Part shown: positions 15,446 through 17,273 of the stretch, in pieces
How positions within the stretch are numbered: the first letter of the stretch is position 1
Layout: every line of letters begins with the position of its first letter
Assembly (NCBI GenBank): GCA_947600015.1
Contig: CANQFX010000024.1
Coordinates: 1-17,273, forward strand
Direction of reading: 5' to 3'
Source: an uncultured Bacilli bacterium
GTDB taxonomy: Bacteria; Bacillota_I; Bacilli_A; RF39; UBA660
DNA: 17,273 nt
The notes under the pieces: generated by a model
The model's input: only the letters and a program-made list of their open reading frames with translations
Told to the model about the DNA's origin: nothing
Databases searched by the model: none
Program-made: the position numbers and the translations under genes

Positions 15446-15814
15446 TTAATCCTCAAAATATTTATACATTGGTCTTGGTTCATAAGTATTTGTTGTTGGC
15501 GTTGTAGTCTTTCCTGCTCCTAAACCGATTTCTTGTAAAAGACCAATTGTTTTTTGAAGATTTGCTACCCCTTTTTGCACAGAATCTAAGTCCAAATTAC
15601 GGAAGGTATTAAAAAATTCTTTAAATGTTGTAGGAGAAGTCGTTTGCCTAGAAAGAGAATTCGGAGATGCAAAATATTCTTTCCATATATTATTATTTTC
15701 TCCATAAATATCATATAATTCATATAATCTTTGCCAAGTAGTATCTCCTTTCATCACCCGACTAGCAAGTTCTGGATGACTCCTAGCAAATGATTTAAAT
15801 GTTTCTTTTGACAT
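15446..15814 (-). CDS. ylbD: YlbD-family protein
   Basis: A 122-residue protein related to B. subtilis YlbD, annotated there as a putative spore coat protein. The conserved N-terminal half is clear: FARSHPELASRVMKGD, TWQRLYELYDIYGE and NIWKEYF (about 8-43). The remainder (FKEFFNTFRNLDLDSVQKGVANLQKTI) matches the second helical part, followed by a Thr/Pro-rich tail. No sporulation gene is otherwise seen, so the coat role need not hold here. Start ATG has GGTGAT just upstream. It is the first gene of the ylbD-ylbE-ylbF-rsmD unit and follows the terminator of the surface protein gene. Confidence 0.8.
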   Translation of the reverse strand: MSKETFKSFARSHPELASRVMKGDTTWQRLYELYDIYGENNNIWKEYFASPNSLSRQTTSPTTFKEFFNTFRNLDLDSVQKGVANLQKTIGLLQEIGLGAGKTTTPTTNTYEPRPMYKYFED

Positions 15815-15846
15815 ACTATCACCACTAAATGATATGTAAACAAATG

Positions 15847-15878
15847 AAAAAAAAGAAGAAATTTTGTATTCTCCTTTT
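15847..15878 (-). terminator. Terminator after the 446-residue surface protein gene
   Basis: On the minus strand AAAAGGAGAA and TTCTTCTTTT (15878-15869 with 15860-15851) form a ten-pair stem with one G-T pair and an eight-base loop, followed by more T. It starts a few bases after the TAA at 15882-15884. Confidence 0.65.
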
Positions 15879-15881
15879 ATT

Positions 15882-17222
15882 TTAATCTACGATATAAGGA
15901 CTACTTGCTGTTCCATCTCCTCCAGTATAATAGGCTCCTGTCTTCAGTGAAACTGCTGGACGGACACCGTATTTGAGGTACACGCCGTGATCTTCCACCT
16001 CGCCAAAACCACCGACACCACACGTGAAAGCGGCATGGTTGTAGGCATAACAAGGCGACCCAAGCCAGTAAAGCATGCCTGTATATAGATAATAACTTTT
16101 ATTGTTACTTATCGTTCCTCCTGCTAACATTGCTTCATCTACCGTCAATAATCCTGTTGGATATTGTAATCTTCCATTTCCTACCGTAAACTTATCTACT
16201 TCTCTTGGACATTCTAAACTTGGGGTTCCATTTTCCCTTCTTCTATATCCTTCAAAATATAATTTACTTGTAAGATCTCCTGCTGGATTATATGGTCCTT
16301 TATCATAGATGGTTCGATCATTACACCATTCTGTATCTTCTAGTTGGTCACTATATTCTATCATATAGTTTTTGTACCAAGTGTTTTCTATATAATTTTT
16401 TATTGTTGAATTGTTTTCATTCACATTACTTCCATTAAACATTGTGTTTAATACATCCTCTATTTTCTCTCCTCCACTTAATTTTATATAATCATAATGT
16501 CCAGGAACACTATAATGTATATAGAATTCCACACTACTACAACTCGTTTTTCCTCCACACGAATAATGATGGGTTTTATCTACTTGCCTATATGTATTAT
16601 ATAATGAATATGTTCCTCCACTATAACTTACACTACTTCCACATGGGTCACTTCCAATACTACTATGATAAATTTTATAGACCGTTCCATATTTATATCC
16701 TAAATAAACAGGAGAAGCAGAAGTAGCAGTAGCAGCACCATTAAATGCTATTTTATACAGCTGTGATGCTTCTCCTGTATTATTACATGTATTACTACTA
16801 GATGGTGTTCCATTAAAGATCAGTTTTACTCCTCCTGTTTCTGTTGTCCTTACAATCTTCCAACAATAATTCGCAAATATGACATTGTTATTATCGACTT
16901 CTCCCCGGTAATAATAGATAGGATATTGTTGGTTTTCTGTTCCTTTTCTTTCATATACTCCTTTGCCATTCGTATCAGAAGAAATTTCTGCAAAGTTAAT
17001 TCCTGTATCACTTGACACAAAAGTACTTTTTATATTATCCATTACTGCATTCTTTTTTATTTCATCATACAAAGGAGGTCCTTTCGGTTTTTCTATCACC
17101 ACATCTCCTGTAATCGTAACACTAGCATTCAAAGCACTATAAGCAATACTACTAGATAAAATACATACTATAATTATTACGTATATCCATAGATTAAAAT
17201 GGCTCTTCTTTTCTTTTTTCAT
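15882..17222 (-). CDS. Secreted or anchored surface protein with variable-cassette-like C-terminus
   Basis: A 446-residue protein of no established function. Residues 1-7 are basic (MKKEKKS), then a hydrophobic signal or anchor helix (about 10-30) and an AYSALNASVTITGDV motif, reminiscent of TasA/SipW-type exported proteins. The extracellular part is Gly/Ser/Tyr-rich with about nine Cys (for example C120, C146, C194, C222, C228, C300, C338, C391, C401) that may form disulphides. Residues 118-138 (NYCWKIVRTTETGG...) and the end (GVRPAVSLKTG, then GDGTASSPYIVD) resemble a family common in uncultured gut Firmicutes; the C-terminal WLGSP...GVRPAVSL frame resembles DUF6273-type/FGE-like C-type-lectin folds. 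GGAGGAG (17233-17239) fixes the ATG. Codons 385-426 are markedly GC-rich, unlike the rest. Confidence 0.75.
   Translation of the reverse strand: MKKEKKSHFNLWIYVIIIVCILSSSIAYSALNASVTITGDVVIEKPKGPPLYDEIKKNAVMDNIKSTFVSSDTGINFAEISSDTNGKGVYERKGTENQQYPIYYYRGEVDNNNVIFANYCWKIVRTTETGGVKLIFNGTPSSSNTCNNTGEASQLYKIAFNGAATATSASPVYLGYKYGTVYKIYHSSIGSDPCGSSVSYSGGTYSLYNTYRQVDKTHHYSCGGKTSCSSVEFYIHYSVPGHYDYIKLSGGEKIEDVLNTMFNGSNVNENNSTIKNYIENTWYKNYMIEYSDQLEDTEWCNDRTIYDKGPYNPAGDLTSKLYFEGYRRRENGTPSLECPREVDKFTVGNGRLQYPTGLLTVDEAMLAGGTISNNKSYYLYTGMLYWLGSPCYAYNHAAFTCGVGGFGEVEDHGVYLKYGVRPAVSLKTGAYYTGGDGTASSPYIVD
15945..16070 (-). other. GC-rich putative variable region in the surface protein gene
   Basis: Bases 15961-16080 have 66 G or C of 120 (55%), against 30% in the next 60 bases (16081-16140). 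The segment encodes residues about 385-426, from YWLGSP to GVRPAVSL. From codon 390 to 407, 17 of 18 codons end in C or T and many are C-ending (GCC, TAC, AAC, TTC, GTC, GGC), which is rare elsewhere here. This is what A-mutagenised AAY codons of a diversity-generating retroelement target would look like. No template repeat or reverse transcriptase is in the window, so the assignment is inference. Confidence 0.45.
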
Positions 17223-17260
17223 TTTTTCTTTTCTCCTCCGCTTTATTTTCTTCTATTCAA

Positions 17261-17273
17261 ATTATACCCCCCC
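17261..17273 (-). promoter_or_regulatory. -10 box of the surface protein gene abutting a poly-G run
   Basis: On the minus strand seven G (17273-17267) are directly followed by TATAAT (17266-17261), 38 bases before the ATG. TATAAT is a perfect -10; the -35 lies beyond the window edge. The G run would form the 3' part of the -35/-10 spacer, so its length would set promoter strength. Confidence 0.7.

Noticed and set aside
16442..16726. 94-codon plus-strand open frame within the surface protein gene
   Set aside because: His/Tyr-rich low-complexity product, antisense to the Gly/Ser/Tyr-rich region, with no start signals.
1..17273. The whole window as a 17 kb plasmid or circular element, since both ends are poly-G on the same strand
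   Set aside because: The genes are chromosomal housekeeping genes with no replication, mobilisation or integrase gene; a repeated promoter cassette explains the ends better.
1..17273. CRISPR arrays, tRNA or rRNA genes, insertion sequences, phage genes
   Set aside because: No spaced repeats, cloverleaf-type sequences, transposase or phage proteins were recognised on either strand.

Overview
The window looks like one contig from an AT-rich, low-GC Gram-positive bacterium of the Bacilli/Mollicutes-like gut lineages. Evidence for this is the HrcA-GrpE-DnaK-DnaJ operon with CIRCE-type operators, RNase HIII, a Bacillus-style ylbD-ylbE-ylbF-rsmD cluster, strong AGGAGG ribosome sites, and surface proteins of a type I associate with uncultured gut Firmicutes. 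UGA acts as a stop (several genes end with TGA) and Trp is TGG, so this is not the Mycoplasma code. Placement in an RF39-like group is inference. All genes but one (rnhC) are on the minus strand, so the layout below reads from the right end leftwards.

Right end (17273-14371): a secreted or anchored surface protein (446 aa) whose -10 box TATAAT abuts a run of seven G at the contig edge. Its C-terminus holds a sharply GC-rich block (about 55% over 120 bases) that reads like a hypervariable C-type-lectin cassette. A terminator follows, then ylbD, ylbE, ylbF and rsmD, tightly packed and partly overlapping.

Middle (14343-5694): a pilin-like membrane-anchored protein fused to glycine-rich, discoidin-like and ricin-like modules; a roughly 20-helix membrane protein with a C-terminal zinc ribbon; then the class I heat-shock operon hrcA-grpE-dnaK-dnaJ, with a clear promoter overlapped by two CIRCE-like operators and a terminator that contains the dnaJ stop codon.

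Left part (5591-1): thyA-dfrA, the thymidylate/folate pair; two tandem paralogous two-helix membrane proteins of unknown function; rnhC, convergent with them and divergent from cvpA; then cvpA and an M19-type dipeptidase. After the dipeptidase terminator the contig ends in a TTGACA box followed by eight G.

Most notable: both contig ends lie in poly-G runs at matching positions of a promoter. At the left end TTGACA is followed by eight bases and G8; at the right end G7 is followed by TATAAT. A tract of nine G would give the ideal 17-base spacer. This suggests a repeated, phase-variable promoter cassette that broke the assembly. Combined with the GC-rich C-terminal cassette of the gene it drives, the locus looks like a surface protein with both on/off switching and sequence diversification. 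The second partner (a reverse transcriptase with a template repeat, or silent cassettes) is not in the window.
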